DNA of 64,000 bases, from contig CAVZYN010000001.1 of NCBI GenBank assembly GCA_963779515.1, positions 744,001 to 808,000 on the forward strand. Direction: 5' to 3'. Shown here one piece after another: positions 1 through 9,799 of this stretch. This stretch comes from CAVZYN01 sp963779515. Lineage in GTDB: Bacteria; Pseudomonadota; Alphaproteobacteria; Rhizobiales; Hyphomicrobiaceae. The notes beneath the pieces were generated by a model. It made no database searches. It saw only the letters and a program-made list of their open reading frames with translations, and was not told the DNA's origin. Within the stretch, counting starts at the first letter, position 1. The number at the start of each line of letters is the position of its first letter. Both the position numbers and the translations under genes were made by a program.

Positions 1-11
1 CTGGAGGCTCC

Positions 12-1871
12 ATGGGTGCTTCGCCGAAATTGCGGCCACTGAAAACCACCGCCGTCGAAGCATCGGGATCGTTCCTCGGCGTCGCGCGCTCGGCCAAGGG
101 CTTTGCTTGGCGCGAGCGCCTGACGGGGTCGGCGGCCAACATTGCAACAGCAATAAGCCAGCGCCAGGGCATTCCCGAGTTGCTCGGACGGGTGCTGGCG
201 GCGCGCGGCGTGACGCTCGACACCGTGGACGTGTTTCTCGATCCGACGATCAAGGCGCTGATGCCGGACCCGAGCGTACTGATCGACATGGACAAGGCGG
301 CGGCGCGGCTCGCCGATGCGGTGGTCAAGAAGCAGCGCGTCGCGATCTTCGGCGACTATGACGTCGATGGCGCGTGTTCCTCGGCGCTGATGCAGCGGTT
401 CTTCGCGGCGCACGATCTTAGCGCGCGCATCTACATTCCGGATCGGCTGTTCGAGGGCTACGGGCCCAATCCCGGCGCGATCGAGGCGCTGATCAAGGAC
501 GGCGCCCAGTTGATTGTCACGGTCGATTGCGGGACGACGAGTTTCGAGCCGCTGGCGGTCGCAAAGAAACTCGGCGCCGACGTGCTCGTGCTCGATCACC
601 ATCAGGCGGACGAGCGGTTGCCGGACGTGCATGCCGTCGTCAATCCGAACCGGCAGGACGACGTCTCGGGGCTCGGGCATCTGTGCGCGGCGGGGGTCGT
701 GTTCATGGTGCTGGTGGCGGCGACGCGGGAACTGCGCAAGCGCGGCATCTATAACGGCGAGCGGTCGCAACCCGATCTGCTCGGCATGCTGGATCTCGTG
801 GCGCTGGCGACGGTGTGCGACGTGGTGCCGCTGCAGACGCTCAATCGGGCCTACGTGACCAAGGGCCTGCAGATCATGCGCAGCCGCCGCAACGTCGGCC
901 TCAAGGCGCTGTTCGATGCGGCGGGGCTCAACCAGGCGCCGTCGCCGTATCATCTGGGCTTCGTGCTGGGGCCGCGCATCAACGCCGGCGGCCGCATCGG
1001 CAATTCGGCGCTCGGGGCGACTTTGCTGACACTCGACAACGAGACCGAGGCGGCCAAGATCGCCGAGACGCTCGACCGGCTCAACCGCGAACGCAAGACG
1101 ATCGAAACGAAGATGCTGGAAGAGGCGATGGCTGAGGCCGATCGTCTCGTCGACGAGGCGCCGGAGATGCCGATCGTGCTGGTCGGCTCGGATCAGTGGC
1201 ACAAGGGTGTGGTGGGGTTGGTCGCCTCGCGGCTGACGGAGCGCTTTCATCGGCCGTCGTGCGTGATCGCGTGGGGCGGTGACGGCGGCGTCCCGAAAGA
1301 TCAAGGGACCGGATCGCTGCGCTCGGTGGCGGGCGTCGACATCGGCGAGGCCGTGCGCGCGGCGGTCGGCAAGGGCCTGCTCGAAAAAGGCGGCGGCCAC
1401 GCCATGGCGGCAGGCCTGACGCTGCGCAAGGATAAGATGGCGGCGCTGCAGGCGTTCTTCGGGACGTCGCTTGCGTCCGCCGCGACGACAGCGCGGGCGG
1501 CGGCGGGCCTCGATATCGATGGCGCGCTGACACCGGCGGGAGTCAACGACACGCTGATGAACCTGATCGACCGCGCGGGCCCCTATGGCCAGGGCAATCC
1601 GCAGCCGCGGTTTGCGTTCCCGGCGCACCGCGTGAAGTTCACGAAGGTGATGGGCGAGGCGCATGTGCGCTGCGTGCTCGAAGCGGGCGATGGCACACGT
1701 CTTGACGCCATTGCCTTCCGAGCCGCGGGGCAGCCGGTGGGTGATCTGCTCATGAACGCCGGCGGATTGCCGATCCACGTCGCCGGCCATTTGCGCCGTG
1801 ACACCTGGGGGGGCCGCGACAAGATCGAGTTGTTCATCGAAGACGCCGCGGATCCACGGAAGCAGGGGTGA
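12..1871 (+). CDS. recJ: Single-stranded-DNA-specific exonuclease RecJ
   Basis: RecJ degrades single-stranded DNA 5' to 3' in RecF-pathway recombination, mismatch repair and base excision repair. The 619-residue product is the usual RecJ length. It has the DHH phosphoesterase signatures in order: DYDVDG near residues 115-120, VDCGTTS near 174, DHHQ near 195, and the DHHA1 signature GGGHAMAAG near 461, followed by the C-terminal OB-like domain. The ATG at 12 follows a CTGGAGG ribosome-binding site right at the window edge, so the start is well supported. No lesion is seen. Confidence 0.97.
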   Translation: MGASPKLRPLKTTAVEASGSFLGVARSAKGFAWRERLTGSAANIATAISQRQGIPELLGRVLAARGVTLDTVDVFLDPTIKALMPDPSVLIDMDKAAARLADAVVKKQRVAIFGDYDVDGACSSALMQRFFAAHDLSARIYIPDRLFEGYGPNPGAIEALIKDGAQLIVTVDCGTTSFEPLAVAKKLGADVLVLDHHQADERLPDVHAVVNPNRQDDVSGLGHLCAAGVVFMVLVAATRELRKRGIYNGERSQPDLLGMLDLVALATVCDVVPLQTLNRAYVTKGLQIMRSRRNVGLKALFDAAGLNQAPSPYHLGFVLGPRINAGGRIGNSALGATLLTLDNETEAAKIAETLDRLNRERKTIETKMLEEAMAEADRLVDEAPEMPIVLVGSDQWHKGVVGLVASRLTERFHRPSCVIAWGGDGGVPKDQGTGSLRSVAGVDIGEAVRAAVGKGLLEKGGGHAMAAGLTLRKDKMAALQAFFGTSLASAATTARAAAGLDIDGALTPAGVNDTLMNLIDRAGPYGQGNPQPRFAFPAHRVKFTKVMGEAHVRCVLEAGDGTRLDAIAFRAAGQPVGDLLMNAGGLPIHVAGHLRRDTWGGRDKIELFIEDAADPRKQG

Positions 1872-2052
1872 CGTCTGGAGGTGCAATACCCTACGGTTCG
1901 TGCCTTTTGTAGGATGCAAGAGCGCGGCGTATTGCACCGCAGTCGCATCGATCGGCTCAACCTGCGGCGTGTGCTACCGCCCCCACTGTCGCACCGAGCT
2001 GCGCGTGTTGAGCATCATTTCCCCTGGCGCGGGGAGAGCAATGTAAGAGCAC

Positions 2053-2589
2053 TCAGTACTCGGTGATCATCGCGAGAAAGTGGTTTTGCTCGGCGATGGG
2101 AATGAGCGTCAACACGGCTGTCGCGGGAGGCGTGCCGCTCATGTACGCGTCGATGAAACCCGCGCCGGGCAGTTGCCACCAGGCGGGAATGTTCTGATCC
2201 GCGCCACTGAAAATCTGCAACGTGCGGGCGCCGTCTTTGACCGCCGCCGGCGCGTCGGGAAGCGCCAATACGGTCTTCATCGCATCGTCCATGCTCCGCC
2301 CGTCCTTGAAGCGAAAGCGCATCAGGTAGCGCTTGTCTTGAAAGCCCGTCCTGACGGCGTCCTCGATCGCGATGTGCGGGGCGAGGGCTGCAAGGCTTGG
2401 GTGCTGCACGACGTGTTCGTGCGTCACCGTCTTCCAATCGTTGGAGAGAAAGCCATCGTCGAGCCAGGCCGGCAGCAGCCACGTCACCATGACCAAAATC
2501 AGCGGCACTCCGACGAGGCTGATCAGACCGATCGCGCGGGCGGCACGTCGCCAAGCGCTCGGGTGCGGCACTGAAGTTCGGTCAGGCAT
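2053..2589 (-). CDS. Hypothetical protein with one N-terminal membrane anchor
   Basis: A 178-residue protein of no family I recognise. An arginine-rich start (residues 1-19) is followed by one strong hydrophobic segment at about residues 19-40, so it is probably anchored in the inner membrane with the remaining ~135 residues outside the cytoplasm. The soluble part is mixed alpha/beta with no catalytic motif I can name. It is convergent with recJ (stop-to-stop gap about 180 bases with nothing recognisable). Codon use matches neighbouring genes, which supports a real gene. Confidence 0.6.
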   Translation of the reverse strand: MPDRTSVPHPSAWRRAARAIGLISLVGVPLILVMVTWLLPAWLDDGFLSNDWKTVTHEHVVQHPSLAALAPHIAIEDAVRTGFQDKRYLMRFRFKDGRSMDDAMKTVLALPDAPAAVKDGARTLQIFSGADQNIPAWWQLPGAGFIDAYMSGTPPATAVLTLIPIAEQNHFLAMITEY

Positions 2590-2972
2590 GGTGTCTCGAT
2601 GTCGAGGGTGGTGGGCGAAGCGGTGGTGCGCTACGGCCTGCGGTCTATTGCACTCAACAGTGTGTCACGGTTCGCGAGCGAAACACACTAAGGGGCTAGG
2701 GCAAAGTACGCATCAAACACCAAAACCGGCCACTCCGCGTTTCGGAGCACCGTTGCTGACGCGAAAACCGAAAGCGGGGCGGCGGGCCTCGTGATTTCGT
2801 ATTTGTTTTGATGCGGCTCACGCCGCCCCGCCACGCAACGAGGGTGGGCCCTCTTTACGGATCGTGACACCACCATCCTCCCGCGCATCTTGATCGGGAG
2901 TTGAGCCACGTGGCCGAAACGGGAACGGCTATGCACGTGGCCGGCAGGAATCTCCAGGCTTCGCTGATCTGG

Positions 2973-3051
2973 CTGGTGTCCCGTTTCCGAAGTTCGCACA
3001 CCGGCCGCCGCGTTTCGGGCCCGCGAACTTCGGAAACAAAAGGGACACCAG
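2973..3051. repeat. Large inverted repeat 1 (25-base arms, one 4-base bulge)
   Basis: The left arm 2973-2997 (CTGGTGTCCC...GAAGTTCGC) is the reverse complement of 3023-3051, except for four extra A bases in the right arm. The loop is about 25 bases. The arms contain TTCCGAAGTTC, a core also seen in the next hairpin. There is no T-run, so it is not a typical intrinsic terminator. Confidence 0.85.
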
Positions 3052-3063
3052 CAGCAATGGTTT

Positions 3064-3141
3064 GCTCGTGTGGCTTTGGTTCGGAAGTTCCCAAATTCAT
3101 GCACCGCGACGGCATAGGAACTTCCGAACCGCCACACGAGC
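3064..3141. repeat. Large inverted repeat 2 (about 25-base arms, 3-base bulge)
   Basis: The left arm 3064-3091 (GCTCGTGTGG...GGAAGTTCC) pairs with 3117-3141 apart from a 3-base bulge. It lies 12 bases after inverted repeat 1 and shares its TTCGGAAGTTC-type core, so the two look like diverged copies of one hairpin unit. It ends about 270 bases upstream of the alaS start. Confidence 0.85.
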
Positions 3142-3413
3142 GTATCCGGCGGCTCCCATCACCCACAAACTCAGCGGCGCGCCCGCGGCTTTCGGTGTGA
3201 CGAGATACCCGCAGTATGCGTGCCGGCCGGAGAGCGGGGATAAGTATCTGTCACACCGGGTCTGATACTTTTGCCCGATGGCTGATGATCACCTGCGACC
3301 CGTCTTCCCAGGTGAGGCCGGGGCGCAGTTTCCCATTTGTTTACAGGCCCCGCGCCCCCCGCTACAAGAACCCCGGCTCACGTCGGGCCCAGAATTTCTC
3401 AACGAGATCAAGC

Positions 3414-6117
3414 ATGACCGGTGTCAATCAAGTCCGCTCCACGTTCGTCGACTATTTCAAGAAGAATGGCCACGAGCATGTGGAGAGCGCGTCGCTGGTG
3501 CCGCGCAACGATCCAACGCTGATGTTCACATCTGCCGGCATGGTGCAGTTCAAGAATCTGTTCACCGGTCAGGAGAAGCGCGCCTATACGCGGGCGACGA
3601 CGTCGCAGAAGTGCCTCCGCGCCGGCGGCAAGCACAACGACCTCGACAACGTCGGCTATACGGCACGGCATCACACGTTCTTCGAGATGCTCGGCAATTT
3701 CTCGTTCGGCGACTACTTCAAGGAGCGCGCGATCGAACTCGCCTGGAATCTCGTCACCAAGGAGTACGGCCTCGACAAGAAGAAGTTGCTGATCACCGTC
3801 TACTCGGAGGACGAAGAGGCAGCGGCTCTCTGGCGCAAGATCGCCGGCTTTAGCGACGACAAGATCATTCGCATCCCGACCTCGGATAACTTCTGGTCGG
3901 CGGGCGATACCGGGCCGTGCGGGCCCTGCTCGGAAATCTTCATCGATCAGGGCGACAAGCTGCAAGGCGGACCACCCGGCAGTGCAGACGCCGACGGCGA
4001 CCGGTTCCTCGAATTCTGGAACCTCGTGTTCATGCAGTTCGATCAGCTCGGCCCCGGCAACCGCGTCAACCTGCCAAAGCCCTCGATCGATACCGGCATG
4101 GGGCTCGAGCGCATCTCGGCGGTGCTGCAGGGCGTCACTTCGAACTACGAGACCGATCTCTTCAAGGCGCTGATCGAGGCCTCGGTGGCCGAGACCGGCG
4201 TGGCGGCGAAGGGCGACAAGACGCCGAGCCATCGCGTCATCGCGGACCACCTCAGGGCCACCAGCTTCCTGCTCGCCGATGGCGTCTTGCCGTCGAACGA
4301 AGGCCGTGGCTACGTGCTGCGCCGCATCATGCGCCGCGCCATGCGGCATGCGCATCTGCTCGGCGCCAAAGATCCTTTGATGCACCGCCTCGTCCCGGCT
4401 CTGGTGCGCCAGATGGGCGACACCTACCCGGAGTTGGTGCGGGCGCAAGCGCTGATCACCGAGACGCTGAAGCTTGAAGAAATCCGCTTCAGGAAGACGC
4501 TGGAGCGCGGCCTCGGGCTGTTGGATGAGGCCTCTAACAATCTCCGCCAAGGCGACACGTTCGCCGGCGACGTCGCCTTCAAGCTCTATGACACCTATGG
4601 CTTTCCGCTCGATTTGACGCAGGATGCACTGCGCCCACGCGGCATCGCCGTCGACACCAAGGCATTCGAAGCGGCGATGGGTAAGCAGAAGGAAGCCGCG
4701 CGCGCCGCATGGAAGGGCTCGGGCGAAGCCGCGACCGAAGGCGTTTGGTTCGAGGTCAAAGAGCAAACCGGCGCCACCGAGTTCCTCGGCTACGAGGCCG
4801 AGCAGGTCGAAGCCATCATCAAAGGCACATTTGCCAAGGGCAAAGCCGTCGCAGCACTATCCCAAGGCGACGAAGGCCAGATCATCGTCAACCAGACGGC
4901 ATTTTATGGCGAGAGCGGCGGCCAGGTCGGCGACCAGGGCGTCATCCAGACGACGCATGGAGCAAAGTTCCGCGTCTCAGATACGCAGAAGAAACTCGGC
5001 GATCTCTTTGTGCATGTTGGCGTAGTGGAGGCCGGGACCTTCAAACCGGGCGATGCGGTCGAGTTAGTGGTCGATCACGCCCGGCGCTCGGCAACGCGGG
5101 CCAACCATTCCGCGACCCATTTGATCCATGAGGCGCTGCGCCAGACGCTTGGTACCCACGTGCAGCAGAAGGGTTCGCTCGTCTCGCCAGATCGCCTGCG
5201 GTTCGACGTGTCGCACAACAAGCCGATGAGCGCGGAGGAGCTTCGCATCGTCGAAGACATGGCGAACCAGTACGTGTTGCAGAACAGCGGCGTCGAGACC
5301 CGGCTGATGAGCCTCGACGACGCGCGCCAAACCGGCGCCATGGCATTGTTCGGTGAGAAGTACGGCGATGAAGTCCGCGTCGTCTCGATGGGCGTCGGGC
5401 TCGGTCCTGCCGAAGGCGGGCAAGCATCAAGCAAGGCCAACAAGGCGTGGTCTGTCGAGCTGTGCGGCGGCACGCACGTCACGCCGCACCGGCGACATCG
5501 GCCTCGTCAAGATCGTCGGCGAAAGCGCGTCCGCTGCCGGCGTGCGGCGCATCGAGGCGCTGACGGGCACCGGCGCCCGTGCCTATCTCGCCGAGCAGGA
5601 TGCGCGCGTGCGCGAACTCGCAAGCTTGATGCGCACCAGTCCTGACAGCGTCGTGGAGCGCGTCAAGGCGCTGCTCGACGAGCGCAAGGTGATGGAGAGG
5701 CAACTCGCCGACGCCAAGCGGGCGGTTGCGCTTGGTGGTGGGTCTGCAGGCGCAGGAAGCGCCGCCGCCTCTGGCGCCGCGATCAAGACCATCGGCAACG
5801 TGAAGCTGTTGGCCCGCACCGTCCAGGGCCTCAATCCCAAGGACCTGCGTGGCCTGATCGATGATGGCAAGGCGCAGGTTGGCTCTGGCATCGTCGCGAT
5901 CGTCGGCGTTACTGAAGACGGCAAGGCCGGCCTTGCCGTCGGCGTCACCGAGGACCTCACCAAAACCTACAGCGCCGTCGACCTCGTCAAGGTCGGCGCC
6001 GAAGCGCTCGGCGGTAAGGGCGGCGGCGGCCGCCCCGACATGGCGCAAGCCGGCGGCCCCGACGGCACCAAGGCAGGCGATGCGCTCGCCGCAATCGAAG
6101 CGAAGTTGTCAGGTTAA
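3414..6117 (+). CDS. alaS: Alanyl-tRNA synthetase (one-base frameshift near 5484)
   Basis: Charges tRNA-Ala with alanine. The product begins MTGVNQVRSTF at the ATG at 3414. It shows the class II catalytic core, the editing-domain zinc motif NHSATH near residue 564 and CGGTHV near 684, then the C-terminal DHHA1-type oligomerisation domain. After CGGTHVT the frame is lost: one extra C at about 5484 turns ACG-CGC-ACC into ACG-CCG-CAC. The rest of the family sequence (RTGDIGLVKIVGES...) continues in the next frame to 6117. The span of 2704 bases is 901 codons plus one base, exactly one insertion. alaS is normally essential and single-copy, so a sequence error is the likeliest explanation. Confidence 0.95.
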
Positions 6118-6124
6118 GGGCGCT

Positions 6125-8270
6125 GGCTGAGTCTGTAGCGCTGGGCACCGGCCTTGATAACGCAGTTCGTCAGCGTCTTGACTGGGCAACCGCGAACGCC
6201 GGCGACGGCACCGAATTGCTGGAGAGCCGGGCTCGCAACGGGCAGCGGGACCGTTTGGCAGGATCTCCATCAATCTTGGCGTTTCCGCTCATCGAGCACA
6301 ATGTGGTCGGAGAATCGTCGCTGCTCGAGACCGTCCTTGATCGTAATCCGCTCATGAGCGATGCTGAAACCCGGCTCAGCGCCTTCGACGAGCGTCTGAT
6401 GTTGGCCGGCTGCAGCGGAATCCGACATCAGCTGCGCACCACAGCGTGTGCACGCGGATCATGCAGTCGCGCGATCCACGGAAACACCGCAACCGTCGCT
6501 GCCAGAGACTGCCAAGACGGGAAGGCCGCGCCCGGCTGCAGGCAATGCTGAGCCAAGCCGATGCGCTTCATCGCGAAATCCGCCATCTGCGCCGCCGTCT
6601 CGCCGACCTTTTTCGTGCGCACGTCCTTCAACAGCGCGATGCGATAGGCGGCAGGGTCTTTGCCCGCCGCGATCGCCAACGCGTCGATCATCGCCTCGAT
6701 GGCAAAATTGTTGGCGCCCGCACCGATACCCCGCCAGGCCGCCGTGCGCACGCCGCGCTCCTCGTAGATGTGCTCGGAAAGCTGCGCGGGAATGGCGTAG
6801 GGAGAAACATCCGCGCCCGCCATGACGATGTGGTCCAAGCCCTTCTGCTCTTCGAGCCGCGGCTGGCCGTAAAGATCGGCACCACGTTCGGCGGCGATCC
6901 GATGGCGCCAGCCGGTGATGTTGCCGCTCGCGTCCAGTCCGACATCGATCCCTGCGCGGTCATCGGCCGGAACCGGCCATGCGCCACATCGTCCTCGCGT
7001 GTCTGGATCATTTTCACCGGCTTGCCGACCGCCTTGGAGATGCGCACCGCATCGACCACGTACTCGACATAGGCGCGCCGGCCGAAGCCGCCACCCATGG
7101 TCATGGTGTTGAACTTGACCTTGTCCGGCGTGACACCCGCGATCTTGGCGGCCTCGTCGACGGAGCGCGTCGGCCATTGCGTGCCAGCCCACACCTCGAC
7201 GCCATCAGCCTTCACCCACGCCGTGCACGTGTGTGGTTCCATCTGGGCGTGATAAACGTAGTCCGTCGTAAACGCGCCAGAGATCACTTTGGTCGCGCTC
7301 TCGATGGCCTTGGCCGCTTCACCCGTCGGGCGCGCGAACGACGCGGCGACCGCCTTATCCTTTGCGCGCAATAGATATTGGGCGAGGTTCTCCTCGGAAT
7401 TGACCTTCGAGCCGGGTGCATCGCGCCATTGCGCTTTCAACGCGCGGCGCGCCGCGATCACGGCCTCCATGGTCTCGCCGGCGATGCCGATGCCATCTCG
7501 AGCGACAGGGCCGCCACGATCCCCGGCATCTTCTTGAGTTCATCTTCATTGAACGACGTCGGGCCTGAACCACCACCGGTGCGCGGGCGAGCGTCGCGTA
7601 AACCATGCCCGGCACCTGCACGTCGATCGCATACTGTTCGCGCGCCGGTGCTCTTTGCCGCGACGTCGATGCGCGGCACGTCCTTGCCGATCAGACGGAA
7701 ACTTGCGACCGGTTTCAGATCAGCGGCTTTCAGCTCGGGAAGCTTTTCCGGAACCTTGGCGAAACCCGCGATCTCGCCGTAGCCGAGCCGGCGGTTCGAA
7801 GCCTTATGGACCACGGCGCTCGGCTCGATTGCGAGTTCGGCCACTGGTACGTCCGAGCTTTTCGGCCGCAGCCTCCATCAGCACGCGCCGCGCCTGGGCG
7901 CCAGCGATGCGGCACGGCTCCCAATAGCCGCGCATAGTAAGGCTGCCGACCACGAACTGGCCGCGGAAAAGCGGGTGGTTGTAGGCGGCTGCGACCGGTG
8001 CTTGTTGCGATGCGGACCTTCGCCCAATCGGCATCGAGTTCCTCGGCGATGATAAGCGGTACGGCGGTGTTGACGCCTTGGCCCATCTCTGGCGCGGGCG
8101 CCATGATCGTGATGGTGCCATCCGGCGCGATGGTCACATAGGCGTTGAGCGTGTTGCCCGTTGCGCCTTGGGCATTGGCCGCCTCATCGACGGCCGAATG
8201 CGAACGCGAAGGTAAGGCCCGCGGCACCCTTGAGAACCTGACGGCGATCGAGCGTGGATATCTTGGTCAT
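6125..8270 (-). pseudogene. Isoquinoline 1-oxidoreductase beta-like molybdopterin subunit, heavily degraded
   Basis: The ATG at 8270 opens a Tat-like leader (MTKISTLDRRQVLKGAAG). Successive stretches of one IorB-type protein then appear in changing frames: VDEAANAQGATGNTL, QAPVAAAYNHPLFRG, VAELAIEPSAVVHK, YAIDVQVPGMVYATLARA, TSFNEDELKKMPGIV, the GGGFGRRAYVE cofactor motif, and DVGLDASGNITGW. I place frame breaks near 8197, 8005, 7855, 7640, 7577, 7498 and 6948. The last 430 bases (below about 6550) switch frame several more times; only scraps such as ERITIKDGL survive, and no GVGEP catalytic-glutamate motif can be found. This density is far above that of any neighbour, so it is a true pseudogene rather than a sequencing artefact. 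It lies just downstream of the intact 2Fe-2S subunit gene. Confidence 0.85.
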
Positions 8271-8273
8271 GGA

Positions 8274-8726
8274 TCAGGCCTCCCGCGCGGCACGTTCGAT
8301 GGCGCGGACGATGCCGCTGTAGGTGCCGCAGCGGCAGATGTTGCCGTCCATGTGGCGCACGATCTCGTCGGGTGAAGGCTTCTTGTTCGTGGCGAGCAAC
8401 GCTGCTGCCTGCATGATCTGGCCGGACTGGCAGTAACCGCACTGCGGCACTTGCTCGGCGATCCAGGCCTTTTGCAGCGGGTGTCCGCCGTCGTGCGACA
8501 GTCCTTCGATCGTCGTCACGGGTTTATCACCCACATCGCCAAGCGTTGTCGCGCAGGAGCGCACGGGCTTGCCGTCGACATGCACGGTACAGGCGCCGCA
8601 GGCCGCGACGCCGCAGCCGTACTTTGTACCCGTCAGCTTCAGGTGCTCGCGGAGCACCCATAGCAGGGGCGTTTGCGCCGCCGCCGAAACATCCATCTTG
8701 CGGCCATTGATTGTGAGAATCGCCAA
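8274..8726 (-). CDS. Isoquinoline 1-oxidoreductase alpha-like 2Fe-2S subunit
   Basis: Small electron-transfer subunit of the xanthine-dehydrogenase/aldehyde-oxidase type; it passes electrons from a molybdopterin subunit through two 2Fe-2S clusters. The plant-ferredoxin cluster cysteines are in GCGVAACGACT and the later SC. The helical-domain cluster is in QCGYCQSGQ and GNICRCGTY. I chose the TTG at 8726 because GGAGG (8732-8736) lies 5 bases upstream and the family N-terminus (AILTINGRKMDV) starts there; an open frame to 8771 runs through a tandem repeat. The gene is intact although its large-subunit partner downstream is destroyed. Confidence 0.9.
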   Translation of the reverse strand: MAILTINGRKMDVSAAAQTPLLWVLREHLKLTGTKYGCGVAACGACTVHVDGKPVRSCATTLGDVGDKPVTTIEGLSHDGGHPLQKAWIAEQVPQCGYCQSGQIMQAAALLATNKKPSPDEIVRHMDGNICRCGTYSGIVRAIERAAREA

Positions 8727-8736
8727 AGTGTCCTCC

Positions 8737-8766
8737 CCAAGTGTGTTTTGACCCAAGTGTGTTTTG
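8737..8766. repeat. Two direct copies of a 14-base word in the iorA-like leader
   Basis: CCAAGTGTGTTTTG occurs at 8737-8750 and 8753-8766 (16-base period). A degenerate third copy (CCAAAGTCTATTG) follows. The copies sit just upstream of the TTG start and could be a leader repeat or simple slippage. Confidence 0.7.
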
Positions 8767-8902
8767 GCCAAAGTCTATTGTACCCAATCCGATAGTCCGT
8801 CTTGAGACCGGTGCCGGAAGCATAGTTGGTGTGGAGCCTAGCAAGGCGATCGCGCGGGAACAATGAGGTTCGTTCGCCGCGGGATCAGAACCACTCATAG
8901 GA

Positions 8903-9634
8903 TCAATTCGCCTTGTCCTCGGTGGCGCTCAGGGAACTGCGCGTCCAGGTGGCGGGGCGTTTGAGAAAGTCGTGCAACGTCTTGCCACGTTCCGCCCGGA
9001 AGCGGTCGTCCAGCAGTGCGAAATCCTTGATCCGATCGAGCCGGAACGTGCGAAAATCGTGACGCAACTCGCACCACGCGGCCAGCAGCCAGGTCGGGCC
9101 GAAGTAGGCAAGCGACAACGGACGCACGGTGCGCTCGGACGCCTTGTTCGTGATATCAGCGTAACGAAAGTGCACCTTGTGCAAGCTTCGGATCGCGCGG
9201 CGCAAGAGGGCGAGATCGAAGCCGATGGGCTCCATGTAATGTTGAGCGGGCGCAAGGAGAGCCGTATTCGCCATGTATCCGCGCAAGCGATCCGGGATCA
9301 CCGCCTCGATCTTGGCGATGGCGTCGGTCGCGGCCTCCGCCAGCTCCTGGTCGGCCCACAACTCGACGATGCGCGCACCCAACACCAGCGCCTCGATCTC
9401 CTGTTCCTTGAACATCAGCGGCGGCAGATCGAAGCCCTCCTTCAAAACGTAGCCAATGCCTGCCTCGCCGGCGATCGGCACCCCGCTCGCCATCAGATCC
9501 TGGATGTCGCGATAGATCGTCCGTTCCGACACCTCGAGTGCCGCGCTCAATTCGCGCGCCTTGACTGTCGGCTTTCGGCGCAAGTGCTGAATGATGTCGA
9601 ACAGGCGATCGGCGCGGCGCACGGGCTTCTCCAC
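8903..9634 (-). CDS. YafY-type transcriptional regulator (HTH + WYL domain)
   Basis: Residues 5-60 form a winged helix-turn-helix (RRADRLFDIIQHLRRK ... VSERTIYRDIQDL), followed by the WYL sensor domain in the C-terminal two-thirds (FRYADI...RTVRPLSLAYFG...WLLAAWCELR). Such regulators bind DNA and often sense nucleotides or other small ligands. The first in-family residues are VEKPVRRADR, so the GTG near 9634 is a reasonable start; an upstream ATG at 9694 would put the operator palindrome inside the gene. Two palindromes just upstream suggest autoregulation. The next gene downstream on this strand is the iorA-like gene. Confidence 0.88.
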   Translation of the reverse strand: MEKPVRRADRLFDIIQHLRRKPTVKARELSAALEVSERTIYRDIQDLMASGVPIAGEAGIGYVLKEGFDLPPLMFKEQEIEALVLGARIVELWADQELAEAATDAIAKIEAVIPDRLRGYMANTALLAPAQHYMEPIGFDLALLRRAIRSLHKVHFRYADITNKASERTVRPLSLAYFGPTWLLAAWCELRHDFRTFRLDRIKDFALLDDRFRAERGKTLHDFLKRPATWTRSSLSATEDKAN

Positions 9635-9667
9635 ATGTGATGGCCTGCGTGGCGGTCTACAGGAAGT

Positions 9668-9691
9668 CTCCTGACACCACGATGTCAGGAG
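9668..9691. promoter_or_regulatory. Palindromic operator 1 upstream of the WYL regulator
   Basis: CTCCTGACA-N6-TGTCAGGAG is a perfect 9-base inverted repeat, 34 bases before the GTG start near 9634. It shares its core CTGACA-N6-TGTCAG with the next palindrome. Binding by the adjacent WYL protein is inferred from position. Confidence 0.7.
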
Positions 9692-9704
9692 CATTGTTGT
9701 CCTG

Positions 9705-9722
9705 CTGACACAAGGCTGTCAG
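9705..9722. promoter_or_regulatory. Palindromic operator 2 upstream of the WYL regulator
   Basis: CTGACA-N6-TGTCAG, a perfect 6-base inverted repeat with the same half-sites and spacer as operator 1. The centres are 34 bases apart. It lies between the WYL gene and the divergent DUF1127 gene, so it could act on both. Confidence 0.65.
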
Positions 9723-9799
9723 GGGCCCTGCCGCAGGATGCAGGGACTTCGTGACAAGCGCCACGGCGCCCGTGCGGTACCGATTAAAAAGATAGGAGA

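Larger units (their letters stand above)
2786..3248. repeat. Dispersed intergenic repeat, copy A (contains a double-hairpin block)
   Basis: This fills most of the 824-base gap before alaS. Its left part (the 21-base word ending in CCCTCTTTAC at 2838-2858 and the ~50 bases before it) and its right end (TATGCGTGCCGG through GATAAGTATC, ending 3248) recur in the same order and orientation at about 35114-35406. The middle differs: copy A is about 170 bases longer, close to the size of the block holding the two large hairpins (2973-3141). Reading frames inside it are probably spurious. Confidence 0.7.

Noticed and set aside
2688..3137. Minus-strand frame inside the dispersed repeat as a protein gene
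   Set aside because: A similar translation (VKRAHPR...) also arises from the second repeat copy in a different context, which fits a repeated non-coding element read by chance as protein.
2590..3413. T-box or other aminoacyl-tRNA-sensing leader for alaS
   Set aside because: The hairpins lack T-box elements, lie about 270 bases away, and occur in an intergenic repeat that also appears in part elsewhere; T-boxes are essentially absent from alphaproteobacteria.
5478..5490. Programmed ribosomal frameshift in alaS
   Set aside because: No slippery heptamer or following pseudoknot is apparent, and the gene family is not known for it; an indel explains the change simply.
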